Shown here: positions 7,734 through 16,204 of the stretch, in pieces
How the letters are laid out: every line of letters starts with the position of its first letter
Numbering within the stretch: position 1 is the stretch's first letter
Source of the DNA: Muribaculaceae bacterium
GTDB lineage: Bacteria > Bacteroidota > Bacteroidia > Bacteroidales > Muribaculaceae
DNA length: 49,564 bases
NCBI GenBank assembly: GCA_017547845.1
Contig: JAFYNZ010000052.1
Location: 1 to 49,564 of the forward strand
Direction: 5' to 3'
Translations under genes and position numbers: made by a program
Notes under the pieces: generated by a model
The model's database searches: none
Told to the model about the DNA's origin: nothing
Seen by the model: the letters and a program-made list of their open reading frames with translations, nothing else

Positions 7734-8786
7734 TTAGCGGAGGACGAGCATTGCGTCGCCGTAGGCACCGAATTTGTAGCCCTCTTTGACTGCTTCTTCG
7801 TAGGCCTTGATGACAAGTTCGTAGCCACCAAATGCCGCTACCATCATGAGCATTGTGCTGAGTGGCATGTGGAAGTTGGTGACAAGTGCGTTGCAGACTG
7901 TGAAGTCGTAAGGAGGGAAGATAAATTTGTTGGTCCAGCCGGAGTAGGTCATGATGTGACCGTTCATGCATACCGAGCTTGCGATGCCTCGCAATACAGA
8001 TGTGCCGACAGCACACACTTTTGACTCGCGGTCTTTAGCAGCGTTGACGATGTCGACAAGATTGCCATCGACCACCATTTCTTCGCTATCCATACGGTGC
8101 TTTGTGAGGTCTTCGACATCGATTTCGCGATAGTTGCCACGGCCTGAGTGGAGTGTAAGGAATGCGCGTTCGACACCTTTGATTTCCATGCGTTTGAGCA
8201 ATTCGCGGCTGAAGTGCATACCGGCAGCAGGAGCTACCACAGCACCTTCTTTTTCAGCAAAGATACATTGATAGCGTTCGGCATCTTCAGGCTCTACAGG
8301 GCGAGTGATATAGTCCGGGAGTGGAGTTTCACCGAGGGCATAGAGTGCTTCTTTGAACTCGTCGTGCGGACCATCGTAGAGGAATCGGAGTGTACGACCG
8401 CGTGATGTGGTGTTGTCGATGACTTCAGCCACCATCGAGTCATCCTCGCCGAAGTATAGTTTGTTGCCGATACGGATTTTACGAGCCGGCTCCACGAGCA
8501 CGTCCCAGAATTTGTTTTCGGCATTGAGTTCGCGCAACAAAAACACTTCGATGCGTGCTCCTGTCTTCTCCTTGTTGCCGAAAAGGCGTGCAGGGAAGAC
8601 TTTGGTGTCGTTGAATACCATCACGTCGCCTTCGTCGAAATATTGGAGGATTTCTTTGAAGACTTTGTGTTCGATAGTGCCTGTGCGTGAGTCTACGACC
8701 ATGAGGCGACACTCGTCACGATTGTCTGAAGGATACTGTGCGATGAGTTCTTCAGGAAGTTTGAATTTGAATTGCGATAGTTTCAT
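7734..8786 (-). CDS. queA: S-adenosylmethionine:tRNA ribosyltransferase-isomerase QueA
   Basis: QueA transfers and isomerises the ribosyl part of S-adenosylmethionine onto 7-aminomethyl-7-deazaguanine at tRNA position 34, giving epoxyqueuosine. The protein has 350 residues, normal length for the family. Recognisable segments are the N-terminal [36 protein letters not shown], and the C-terminal [17 protein letters not shown]. It acts in the cytoplasm. It is the last gene of a minus-strand operon with ftsX, a DUF3098 gene, uppP and truB; truB ends 54 bp upstream. The pairing of two tRNA-modifying enzymes with envelope genes is a conserved Bacteroidota arrangement as I recall it. No defect is visible. 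Confidence 0.97.
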   Translation of the reverse strand: MKLSQFKFKLPEELIAQYPSDNRDECRLMVVDSRTGTIEHKVFKEILQYFDEGDVMVFNDTKVFPARLFGNKEKTGARIEVFLLRELNAENKFWDVLVEPARKIRIGNKLYFGEDDSMVAEVIDNTTSRGRTLRFLYDGPHDEFKEALYALGETPLPDYITRPVEPEDAERYQCIFAEKEGAVVAPAAGMHFSRELLKRMEIKGVERAFLTLHSGRGNYREIDVEDLTKHRMDSEEMVVDGNLVDIVNAAKDRESKVCAVGTSVLRGIASSVCMNGHIMTYSGWTNKFIFPPYDFTVCNALVTNFHMPLSTMLMMVAAFGGYELVIKAYEEAVKEGYKFGAYGDAMLVLR

Positions 8787-8840
8787 ATCTTACTATTTTT
8801 GTTGTGTTTTTTAATCGGTTAATGGTGAGACGACGGAGCA

Positions 8841-9560
8841 TTATTGTGCAGGCTGATAGTCGTCGGGGAATGTGAGTTCGACGGTGTTGAGTTTCTCTAC
8901 GGCATCGTCGACGCTGAGGCAGTCGGCAATCGCTATTGCTCCCACTCTTGTGCGACGCAATGCTGTGAGGTGACCGCCGCTTTGGAGTGCCTCGCCGATG
9001 TCGCGAGCCAATGCGCGAATGTAGGTGCCTTTGCTGCAGACCACGCGTATCTCGATGGTCGGCAACTCGCAACTGAGCAGTTCAATCTCGCTGATGACAA
9101 GAGGCTTGGCTTTGAGTTCCACCTCTTTGCCTTTACGAGCATATTTGTAGGCACGTTTGCCGTCGATTTTGACTGCTGAAAACACAGGCGGCACTTGCAT
9201 GATGGTGCCCTGAAATTGTGGCAACACTTCACGCACCAAGTCTTCGGTGATGTGCTCCACAGGATAGGTCTGATCGATTTCGGTCTCGAGGTCGTAGCTT
9301 GGTGTGGTGGCACCCAGACGAATCTGTGCTATATATTCCTTCTCGCCACTCTGCAACTCTTCGATGCGGCGTGTGGCACGACCGGTGCAGATGATAAGCA
9401 CCCCTGTGGCAAGGGGGTCGAGCGTGCCGGCATGACCCACTTTGAATTTCTTGACGCCAAGTCGGCGCTGAATCACTCCTCTGACACGCTTGACAGCGTC
9501 AAACGAAGTCCAGCCGAGTGGCTTGTCAATCCCTATGATTTCTCCACTGATAAAATCCAT
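8841..9560 (-). CDS. truB: tRNA pseudouridine-55 synthase TruB
   Basis: TruB converts uridine 55 in the T-loop of tRNAs to pseudouridine in the cytoplasm. The protein has 239 residues, about the length of the catalytic domain alone; it lacks the long C-terminal PUA extension seen in enterobacterial TruB. Visible motifs are the start IIGIDKPLGWTSFD, the catalytic loop GHAGTLDPLATGVL with the active-site aspartate, PPVFSAVKIDGKRAY, and CSKGTYIRALARDIG. It lies 15 bp downstream of uppP and 54 bp upstream of queA, in the same operon. Confidence 0.97.
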   Translation of the reverse strand: MDFISGEIIGIDKPLGWTSFDAVKRVRGVIQRRLGVKKFKVGHAGTLDPLATGVLIICTGRATRRIEELQSGEKEYIAQIRLGATTPSYDLETEIDQTYPVEHITEDLVREVLPQFQGTIMQVPPVFSAVKIDGKRAYKYARKGKEVELKAKPLVISEIELLSCELPTIEIRVVCSKGTYIRALARDIGEALQSGGHLTALRRTRVGAIAIADCLSVDDAVEKLNTVELTFPDDYQPAQ

Positions 9561-9575
9561 CGTTATGCGTTGTTG

Positions 9576-10412
9576 TTAGATTTCAAGGCTCACTCCACAG
9601 AGCATCATCACGATAATAGCTCCGCCGACGATGATGCGATACCACCCGAAGGCCTTGAATCCATATTTTGAAACAAATTCTATAAAAAACTTGATAGCCA
9701 AAAGGGCTACGATGAAGGCTACGACATTGCCGACGATGAGCGTCGTCATATTGTCGACAAGCACTGCGCGTTGCACAGGGTCCATAATGAGTTTGAGCAA
9801 CTTATAGGCCGTCGCTGCAAGCATCGTAGGCACTGCGAGGAAGAATGAGAACTCGGCAGCCGCTTTGCGTGTCAAGCCTTGCGACATACCGCCGACGATG
9901 GTCGCCATCGAACGGCTTACGCCCGGAATCATCGAGATGCACTGATAGAGTCCGACCATTAGCGCGTTGCGCTCGGTCATCTTCTCCTTGGTGCCCTTGC
10001 CGAATATCTTGTCGCAGAAGAGCATGAAGATGCCCCCAAGCACAAGCGTTATCGCCACCACCTCTACCCTCTCAAGCATCGCATCGATGGCATCGGAGAA
10101 TAGCAAGCCAAAAACAGCTGCCGGAAGAAATGCCACAAGCAATTTCCAATAGAAGTCGTATTTGATGAGGAATGCCTTTGCGCCGGTGACACCCTGTGGC
10201 ACCTCATTGAGATGAAAGAATTTCTTCCAGTAGAGACACACCACCGAAAGGATTGCGCCAAACTGAATGATGAACGTGAATGCCTTGACAAAGTCGGTGC
10301 TTTCGACGCCCAACACGTTTTGCGCTATGATCATGTGTCCGGTCGATGAGACAGGCAGAAACTCGGTCAAGCCCTCGACGATGGCTATGATTATGGTCTC
10401 AAATATTCCCAT
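9576..10412 (-). CDS. uppP: Undecaprenyl-diphosphatase UppP (BacA type)
   Basis: This integral membrane phosphatase turns undecaprenyl diphosphate into undecaprenyl phosphate, the lipid carrier for peptidoglycan and surface polysaccharides. The protein has 278 residues with about eight hydrophobic segments. Motif 1 is EGLTEFLPVSSTGH near the N-terminus; motif 2 is PGVSRSMATI in the middle. Both carry the expected acidic, serine and arginine residues. The ATG at 10412 is preferred: it overlaps the TGA of the DUF3098 gene by one base (TGATG), which suggests coupled translation. A GTG three bases earlier is possible. The family can confer bacitracin resistance when overproduced. Confidence 0.96.
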   Translation of the reverse strand: MGIFETIIIAIVEGLTEFLPVSSTGHMIIAQNVLGVESTDFVKAFTFIIQFGAILSVVCLYWKKFFHLNEVPQGVTGAKAFLIKYDFYWKLLVAFLPAAVFGLLFSDAIDAMLERVEVVAITLVLGGIFMLFCDKIFGKGTKEKMTERNALMVGLYQCISMIPGVSRSMATIVGGMSQGLTRKAAAEFSFFLAVPTMLAATAYKLLKLIMDPVQRAVLVDNMTTLIVGNVVAFIVALLAIKFFIEFVSKYGFKAFGWYRIIVGGAIIVMMLCGVSLEI

Positions 10413-10699
10413 CACTTACCGTCCTTCTTTTTAGGTGAGTAGACGATGGCAAATGCCATTGCGAGGAAGCCGAGGAATGCGATAGTCGGACCGACCACGA
10501 TGCGACGTGTGCTGAAAATATCGGGATTGAAACCACCCTCTACGGTGCTACCCGGACCTGCCATCAAAGCAAAGCCGATGATAATCATGAGCAGACTGAT
10601 GCCCATGAAGATGATGTTGCGCTTCACGAATGGCTTTTCCGATGCACTTTGTTTTTTGAGTTGACCATCTTGAGATGGCTTTTTGTCGATTGAAATCAT
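10412..10699 (-). CDS. DUF3098 small membrane protein
   Basis: The protein has 95 residues. After a charged N-terminal region (residues 1-26) there are two hydrophobic helices (IIFMGISLLMIIIGFALMA and IVVGPTIAFLGFLAMAFAI) joined by a loop containing FNPDIFSTRR, then a lysine-rich end. This is the layout of DUF3098, a Bacteroidota family found next to ftsX. Function unknown. Its position between ftsX and uppP, with a one-base stop/start overlap to uppP, suggests a role in the division or wall-synthesis membrane complex, which is inference from context only. Confidence 0.88.
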   Translation of the reverse strand: MISIDKKPSQDGQLKKQSASEKPFVKRNIIFMGISLLMIIIGFALMAGPGSTVEGGFNPDIFSTRRIVVGPTIAFLGFLAMAFAIVYSPKKKDGK

Positions 10700-10719
10700 A
10701 TTGTGATTTTGATATATAG

Positions 10720-11595
10720 TTACTTAAACAATTGGTCGTAGTCACGGCGCAGATATTTGGTCGTAGCAGCCCATGCAGCCGCCGAGCATATCGCCGCCCC
10801 GAAGAGAAAGAGTCCGATGATGATTATGCCCACATTGCCCCACGACATGTACTGCGTAAGTTGCGGAAATTCGTAGCTGACGATGTATTGCACCACCGAT
10901 GCCAAAATCGCACTTGCCAAGACTGCCGCAATGACACCCGAGAGCATATTGCCCACGATAAACGGACGACGTATGAAGCCGTTGGTTGCACCGACAAGTT
11001 GCATGGTGTGGATTGTAAATCGGCGAGAATATATCGAGAGATGCACCGTGTTGTTGATTAGCACAAACGAGATGACTATCAGTGCCAACGCTATGATAGC
11101 CAAGATGATACTGAGATTTTCGATATTGTCAATCGTACTGACCACCTCCTCTGAATTCTGTCGAGCCACGCCTTCTACCAAAGGATTAGCCTCCAATGCG
11201 CTGACGATGCGACTGATGCTGTCAGCATGGGTGTATTCAGCCTTCAGCGTCATCGAAATCTCAGGAGAGAGAGGATTGACTCCGAATATCTCCTCAAGGT
11301 TTTCACCCGTGTCACGAGTCCAATTCTGCATAGCTTGCTCCTTGGATATGAAGTCGATAGTATTGACATACGACTGCGACTTCAACTGCTCACAAAGAGC
11401 CAACGCTTGCTCATTGGCAACCGAGTCTTTCATGATAGCACTAATCTCTATCTGCTCTTTGACTTGACGGCCGACACCGGCACCGCAGACCGAAATCATC
11501 GCAATAACACCGACGATAATCAGCACCAAAGTGACACTGACAATCGTAGTGATATGTGCCGCAAAATATGATATTTTAGTATCCTTCTGTTTCAT
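10720..11595 (-). CDS. ftsX: Cell division protein FtsX (ABC permease-like)
   Basis: FtsX is the membrane partner of FtsE and links the division ring to cell-wall hydrolases. The protein has 291 residues: a cytoplasmic tail, a first transmembrane helix (about residues 12-36), a periplasmic domain of about 130 residues with IDFISKEQAMQNW and NPLVEGVARQ, then three more helices with the conserved cytoplasmic segment YSRRFTIHTMQLVGAT. The start at 11595 (MKQKDTKIS) is preferred; a frame from 11670 would add 25 residues rich in Cys and Arg that overlap the promoter. ftsE is not in this window. It is the first gene of the ftsX-queA operon. Confidence 0.93.
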   Translation of the reverse strand: MKQKDTKISYFAAHITTIVSVTLVLIIVGVIAMISVCGAGVGRQVKEQIEISAIMKDSVANEQALALCEQLKSQSYVNTIDFISKEQAMQNWTRDTGENLEEIFGVNPLSPEISMTLKAEYTHADSISRIVSALEANPLVEGVARQNSEEVVSTIDNIENLSIILAIIALALIVISFVLINNTVHLSIYSRRFTIHTMQLVGATNGFIRRPFIVGNMLSGVIAAVLASAILASVVQYIVSYEFPQLTQYMSWGNVGIIIIGLFLFGAAICSAAAWAATTKYLRRDYDQLFK

Positions 11596-11656
11596 CTTCA
11601 CATTGTGTTTACAACGGGAGGCGTCGCGAAAGGCCATACCTCGCCATAATACACTG

Positions 11657-11688
11657 CAAAGATAATACATCTCAATCCGCTTGTCAAG
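11657..11688 (-). promoter_or_regulatory. Promoter of the ftsX operon
   Basis: A minus-strand TATCTTTG box (11657-11664) with a CTTG -33-like element (11685-11688) at 20-bp spacing. It lies 62 bp upstream of the ftsX start. Confidence 0.6.
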
Positions 11689-11833
11689 ACTTTAAGCGTT
11701 ATTTTTTGTTATCATGGCAAGTATCAATGCTTTTAACTTTGATTACCAAGTGAAACTACGCTCAGCATCTCCTTGCCCACGATATTTAATGGAAACTTAA
11801 CACATCTGCAATACACATTAAACATTATCACAC

Positions 11834-11841
11834 TAATTTTG
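11834..11841 (+). promoter_or_regulatory. -7 box for mgsA
   Basis: TAATTTTG 30 bp before the mgsA start fits the TAnnTTTG pattern. No clear TTTG -33 element. Confidence 0.5.
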
Positions 11842-11871
11842 CATTACATTAAAAAAGAATGAAATTTATTT

Positions 11872-12345
11872 ATGGAAAAAAGATTGACAGTAGCACTTGT
11901 TGCACACGATGCTATGAAACATGACCTTGCAGAATGGGTCGCATGGAATTGGGAGAAATTATTGCCTCATCGACTTATTTCAACAGGCACAACGGGGCGA
12001 ATTGTTGCCGAAACACTAATGGATCGCCGAGGCAATGGAGCTCCAAACACAAGATTTGACATCACAATGCTTAAATCAGGCCCTCTTGGTGGTGACCAAC
12101 AATTAGGCGCAATGATTGCAAACGATGAAATTGATATGCTTATTTTCTTTTGGGACCCTATGTCGGCACAGCCACACGATGTCGATGTGAAGGCTTTGCT
12201 CAGATTGGCTACGCTCTACAACGTACCGACTGCTATCAATCGCTCATCTGCCGACTTTATGATCTCATCTTCATTGATGGCAAATGCCGACTACAAACCA
12301 GTCATTAAGGATTATGCATCCTACATTGAGCGAACAGTAAAGTAG
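11872..12345 (+). CDS. mgsA: Methylglyoxal synthase
   Basis: The enzyme converts dihydroxyacetone phosphate to methylglyoxal and phosphate, a bypass of lower glycolysis used when sugar phosphates accumulate. The protein has 157 residues, normal for the family. The conserved segments are all visible: VALVAHDAMKHDLAEW at the N-terminus, the phosphate-binding STGTTGRI, SGPLGGDQQLGAMI, and the catalytic FFWDPMSAQPHDVDVKALLR. It acts as a cytoplasmic oligomer. It is monocistronic, with its own promoter box and a terminator at 12417-12440. Confidence 0.96.
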   Translation: MEKRLTVALVAHDAMKHDLAEWVAWNWEKLLPHRLISTGTTGRIVAETLMDRRGNGAPNTRFDITMLKSGPLGGDQQLGAMIANDEIDMLIFFWDPMSAQPHDVDVKALLRLATLYNVPTAINRSSADFMISSSLMANADYKPVIKDYASYIERTVK

Positions 12346-12416
12346 GTCATCTTCCGATGTCGATACTTTGTCGGTATATGCAACGACAAACCCATACACA
12401 TTATCATTGATTATTC

Positions 12417-12440
12417 GAAGGCCGACAGCCTTCTTTTTTT
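12417..12440 (+). terminator. Terminator of mgsA
   Basis: GAAGGC (12417-12422) pairs with GCCTTC (12428-12433) around CGACA, followed by seven T. Confidence 0.9.
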
Positions 12441-12456
12441 GCTCCAAACAATCGAC

Positions 12457-12494
12457 AAAAAAGCAGAGAGCGGAAGCGCGATGCCTCCACTCTC
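12457..12494 (-). terminator. Terminator of the BspA-like gene (shared-loop type)
   Basis: On the minus strand GAGAGTGGA and TCCGCTCTC pair with one mismatch, followed by TGC and six T. The loop and inner stem share 18 identical bases (AGTGGAGGCATCGCGCTT) with the terminator at 14638-14676, although the outer stems differ. Confidence 0.8.
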
Positions 12495-12514
12495 GTATAT
12501 CTGCCGGTCATGGG

Positions 12515-12576
12515 TTAATGTAACTTCCATTAATTCCCGGGTTTAGTTATTACTTTAGCTTTGGGGATCTTCCGAG
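12515..12576 (+). repeat. Dispersed intergenic repeat, copy 2
   Basis: This shares ACTTC, 17 bp, AGTTAnTAC and TTTAGCTTT with the copies at 3831-3890 and 23018-23075. It sits between the stop codon of the BspA-like gene and that gene's terminator. Here the left side has diverged (TTAATGTAACTTC), but GGGTTAATG and CATTAATTCCC can still pair. Confidence 0.65.
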
Positions 12577-12615
12577 TGGAAAATCACCGAGATTCTGAAA
12601 TTGCATAAAAGCTTG

Positions 12616-14523
12616 TTATCTGACAATGCTTTTGCTTACCTTATTGCCTCGCTTGATGATGTAGATACCTTCCTTTTCAGGATTTTTCACGGGGAGACCT
12701 TGAAGGTCGAAATATTCAGCCTCTTGCTCAGCTTCAACATACTCAATTGCGTTTGACTCTTCTATTTCAATTATATTGAAGTTTTCCCAATACTCAGTCG
12801 TTTCATAAGCAGATTTGCAACCTGCCGGAACATATAGGTCTGCATTATAATTTGAAAATGTGTCGTAATAAACAGATGGAGGAGTTGTTGCCAAACATGT
12901 AATTTTGGTCAAATTGTAACATTCATCGAACACTCCGGATTTAATATTAGTTACGCTATTACCGATAACTACGCTAGTCAAATTTAAGCAATTATAGAAT
13001 GTATATAAGTCAACACATGTTACGCTATTACCGATAACTACGCTTGTCAAATTTGAGCATGAACTGAACGCTGCAAATCCAATACTCGTTACACCATCAC
13101 CGATAACTACACTTATCAAATTTGAGCACTCAGCGAACGCGTAATATCCAACACTTTTCACGCTATCAGGAATTTCGACGCTTGTCAAACCATTACAATA
13201 AACAAACGCGCTCTCTCCAATACTCGTTACACTATTCGGAATTTCAATGCTTGTCAAATTGTAGCAACTATAGAATGCATACAATCCAATATTAGTTACG
13301 CTATTAGGGATTTCGATGTTTGTCAAATCATAGCAATGAGCAAACGCTGCTTCTCCAATATTGGTTACGCTATTAGGAATTTTACTATTTTTACAACCTA
13401 TAATAATAGTATTTGAGGCTGTTTCTATAATAGCATTACATTCTTCTCGTGAATCATATATAGTATTGTCTGATTCTACGATAATACTTGCCAAACTTGT
13501 GCAGCTTGAGAATGCCCACTCTCCAATTTTAGTTACGCTATTAGGTATCTCAATATTTGTCAAACTTGTGCAATCATAGAATGCAGAATTTCCAATATAA
13601 GTTACACTATTAGGAATTTCAATATTTGCCAAACTTGTGCAGTTTGAGAATGCCCACTCTCCAATATAAGTTACACTATTAGGAATTTCAATATTTGCCA
13701 AACTTGTGCAATTATCAAACGCATACGCTTCAATATTGGTTACGCAATTAGGAATTTCTATGCTTGCCAAACTCGTGCAATAAGTGAACGCATATCTTCC
13801 AATACGAGTTGCACTGTCAGGAATTTGGATATTTGTCAAACTTGTGCAATGAGCGAACGTTGAGGACATAATTTCTGTTACACGATTAGAAATTTGTACA
13901 CTTGTCAAACTTGTGCAATACTGGAACGCTGCGAGTCCAATAATAGTTACGCTATCAGGGATTATAATACTAGTCAAACTTGTGCAATGAGCGAACGCAG
14001 AACCTCCAATATAAGTTACACTATTCGGAATTTCGATGTTTGCCAAACTTGTGCAGTTTGAGAATGCCCAATCTCCAATTTCAGTTACACTATTCGGAAT
14101 TTCGATGTTTGCCAAACTTATACACCACTCGAAGGCAGAATTACCAATTTCAGTTACGCTATTCGGAATTTCTACACTTGCCAAACTTGTGCAATACTGG
14201 AACGCTGCGACTCCAATATAAGTTATACTATTAGGAAATTCAATACTTGTCAAATTTGAGCATGAATTGAACGCTGCAAATCCAATTCTCGTTACGCTAT
14301 AAGAAATTTCGTTTAATGTAACAGTTTTAGGAATTACAACATCCCCCTCATAGACTAAAGAATTACCAAAATAAGAGCCTTTGTAAGTGACCTCAACGTT
14401 ATTGTCTGATAGTATGTTGTAGTAGATACCATCAACCTCAAAGTCATGGGCAAGTGATGGTAGCCAACCCATGAGCATTATCGCTATAGCGACAATAGTT
14501 TGATGAAATCTTGAGTGCTTCAT
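12616..14523 (-). CDS. BspA-like leucine-rich repeat surface protein
   Basis: The protein has 635 residues. A signal peptide ends near residue 25 (LPSLAHDF). About 19 tandem repeats of 23 residues follow, with consensus SVTxIGxxAFxxCTSLxxI then EIPN, the LRR_5 (BspA/TpLRR) type. One irregular insertion of about 30 residues interrupts the array (SDNTIYDSREECNAI region, near residue 350). The C-terminus has YVPAGCKSAYETTEYW and then a sorting-type end (YFDLQGLPVKNP, GIYIIKRGNK). Such proteins are surface adhesins or binding proteins. The gene is clearly more AT-rich than its neighbours, and the repeats are near-identical at DNA level over 69-bp units, so copy number may vary by recombination. 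A TATATTTG box at 14578-14585 may be its promoter. Confidence 0.93.
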   Translation of the reverse strand: MKHSRFHQTIVAIAIMLMGWLPSLAHDFEVDGIYYNILSDNNVEVTYKGSYFGNSLVYEGDVVIPKTVTLNEISYSVTRIGFAAFNSCSNLTSIEFPNSITYIGVAAFQYCTSLASVEIPNSVTEIGNSAFEWCISLANIEIPNSVTEIGDWAFSNCTSLANIEIPNSVTYIGGSAFAHCTSLTSIIIPDSVTIIGLAAFQYCTSLTSVQISNRVTEIMSSTFAHCTSLTNIQIPDSATRIGRYAFTYCTSLASIEIPNCVTNIEAYAFDNCTSLANIEIPNSVTYIGEWAFSNCTSLANIEIPNSVTYIGNSAFYDCTSLTNIEIPNSVTKIGEWAFSSCTSLASIIVESDNTIYDSREECNAIIETASNTIIIGCKNSKIPNSVTNIGEAAFAHCYDLTNIEIPNSVTNIGLYAFYSCYNLTSIEIPNSVTSIGESAFVYCNGLTSVEIPDSVKSVGYYAFAECSNLISVVIGDGVTSIGFAAFSSCSNLTSVVIGNSVTCVDLYTFYNCLNLTSVVIGNSVTNIKSGVFDECYNLTKITCLATTPPSVYYDTFSNYNADLYVPAGCKSAYETTEYWENFNIIEIEESNAIEYVEAEQEAEYFDLQGLPVKNPEKEGIYIIKRGNKVSKSIVR

Positions 14524-14637
14524 GATAGTTGATATGTTTTTTATTATGTTTAAAATTTACTTTTAAGGAATGAATTGCAAATATAACTAAATTTTTGGTA
14601 GTGATGAGGATTTTCAATTGAAAAATGAAGTGTCCGT

Positions 14638-14676
14638 AAAAAGCAGATAGTGAAAGCGCGATGCCTCCACTATCTG
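14638..14676 (-). terminator. Terminator of the SusC-F operon (shared-loop type)
   Basis: On the minus strand CAGATAGTG and CACTATCTG form a perfect 9-bp stem, followed by C and a T run. It lies 31 bp past the stop of the SusF-position gene and has the same 18-base core as the terminator at 12457-12494. Confidence 0.88.
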
Positions 14677-14706
14677 AGAAGTGTCTTGTCAATCTGTTAG
14701 GACTGA

Positions 14707-16128
14707 TTATTTCTTAGCTACGCTTACAGTGTAAGGGAGCTTAGAAAGATCCAAAGTCACAGTGTAAACGCCTTCGCCAGGAGTAGCGATGTTGCTACCA
14801 TCCTTAGAAAGGTTGTTCATGTCGCCACCGAGGTTAACATCCCAAGCGTTGTTAGCGCGGAGCTTCCATTCGCCACCGGCCTTGAACTCAACATCACCTG
14901 TCCATACGAGGAAGTCAGCTGATGGAGTAAGAGCTGTAGAGTTATCCCAAGCGCCTGGAGTTGCATCACCGATTACGCCGAGAGTTTCAGCGAGGTAGAG
15001 TGAGTAAGTCAACTCAGTAGTGTTGACATTACACCAGAAGAGACCATTGCCACCTGCATTGAGGTTGCCAGCGCTGCCATCAGTTGAGAGCTTGCCTTCT
15101 TCTGCGAAACCGTAGTTAGTATGACCCCAGTCTGGAGCGTTAGTAAACTTGAAATCACCATCGAGGTGAGCGAAGCCCATATAGTTTACGAAGTCGTAAG
15201 TGTAAAGCATTTGAGCAGAAGCGTGGTTCCAACCATTAGAATTACCAGGTGTCCAAAGGTTAGGAGAACCCAAATTGATTTCGTATGTGCAATTGAGCAT
15301 ATCGATCTTAATTTGGATTGTACCTGTGATTTTGAGACATCCGGCGCCACAATCAGCTTCATTTGTGCGAGCAAACAATTTACCTGTCAACTCTTCGTTG
15401 CCATCTTCAGGACCGTATGAAGCATAATCAGCGCTTACCCAATTGCCTGTCTTGTATGTAGATTCAGGAACGATCTTCCACCACCATTCTGTGCAATCGT
15501 CTGGGATAACAGTAGTAAGCGTAAAAATAGGATCTTCATATACATTAGCACCTGAGTGGTTAAACTTGATAGCTTCAGCCACATTCCAATTTGTCGCTGT
15601 ACCTACAAGATAGTATGCTTCTTCGAGAGGAATAGCTACCGGAGTAACATTAACACTCTTTTGAGCATAAAATTTATCGATGCCACCAAGACGAACCTTA
15701 GAAGTGCCTTCTACGACGTAAGCAGCGAAACGCACATAGTTCACTTTTGTGTCAGGAGCATAGCCAATAGTAGAACGGAACCAATTGTCCCATTCTGTAG
15801 CTGACACAGCACCATTTTCTACTACAAATGAAGTAGCGTTAGAGTAGTCTTCGTTGGCAGAGAGTTGCATAGTGTATTCCACTGTTGCACCTGCAGGGAG
15901 GTTTTCAACAGCTTCGGTAGTGATTACGTTCACTGCGCCACCGGTAGCCACCAAAGTAGCAAGGTCGATTGATTCGCCTGCAAGGTCAGCACCGAAAGCG
16001 ACTGTCAAGCCGTCGGCAGTCATGGTAGCTTCTTGAGGATTTGACTGAGGGATTGCCGATGATGTGTCTTCGCAAGCAACGAAGCCCAACGACAATGCAG
16101 CCATTAACATTAAGCCTATCTTTTTCAT
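14707..16128 (-). CDS. SusF-position surface glycan-binding lipoprotein
   Basis: The protein has 473 residues. A lipoprotein signal peptide with lipobox GFVAC puts the lipidated cysteine at residue 19. An N-terminal SusE-like domain (about residues 25-140) contains QLSANEDYSNATSF. Three carbohydrate-binding modules of the SusE/SusF C-terminal type appear to follow, starting near AYYLVGTATNWNVAEAIKF, PNLWTPGNSNGWNHASAQ and VIGDATPGAWDNSTAL, each with a tryptophan in the binding loop. It should sit on the outer leaflet and hold polysaccharide for the SusC/SusD pair. It is the last gene of the operon, 76 bp after the SusE-position gene, and is followed by a strong terminator. The glycan cannot be named from sequence; starch-like alpha-glucan is the default guess for this domain set. 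Confidence 0.85.
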   Translation of the reverse strand: MKKIGLMLMAALSLGFVACEDTSSAIPQSNPQEATMTADGLTVAFGADLAGESIDLATLVATGGAVNVITTEAVENLPAGATVEYTMQLSANEDYSNATSFVVENGAVSATEWDNWFRSTIGYAPDTKVNYVRFAAYVVEGTSKVRLGGIDKFYAQKSVNVTPVAIPLEEAYYLVGTATNWNVAEAIKFNHSGANVYEDPIFTLTTVIPDDCTEWWWKIVPESTYKTGNWVSADYASYGPEDGNEELTGKLFARTNEADCGAGCLKITGTIQIKIDMLNCTYEINLGSPNLWTPGNSNGWNHASAQMLYTYDFVNYMGFAHLDGDFKFTNAPDWGHTNYGFAEEGKLSTDGSAGNLNAGGNGLFWCNVNTTELTYSLYLAETLGVIGDATPGAWDNSTALTPSADFLVWTGDVEFKAGGEWKLRANNAWDVNLGGDMNNLSKDGSNIATPGEGVYTVTLDLSKLPYTVSVAKK

Positions 16129-16158
16129 GTTGTTTTCTCTTTATTGATTTAATCAACC

Positions 16159-16188
16159 CTTTGGGGCTTGCTATTGCTTACCCCAAAG
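16159..16188 (-). promoter_or_regulatory. Intercistronic hairpin between SusE- and SusF-position genes
   Basis: CTTTGGGG (16159-16166) and CCCCAAAG (16181-16188) form a perfect 8-bp stem with a 14-nt loop. On the minus strand no T run follows, so it is more likely an mRNA-stabilising or processing hairpin, or a weak attenuator, than a full terminator. Confidence 0.55.
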
Positions 16189-16204
16189 AGCCTGTTAATT
16201 AATC

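Noticed and set aside
12616-14523. CRISPR-like regular repetition
   Set aside because: The 69-bp periodicity encodes in-frame 23-residue leucine-rich repeats, and the intervening sequence is not variable spacer DNA.
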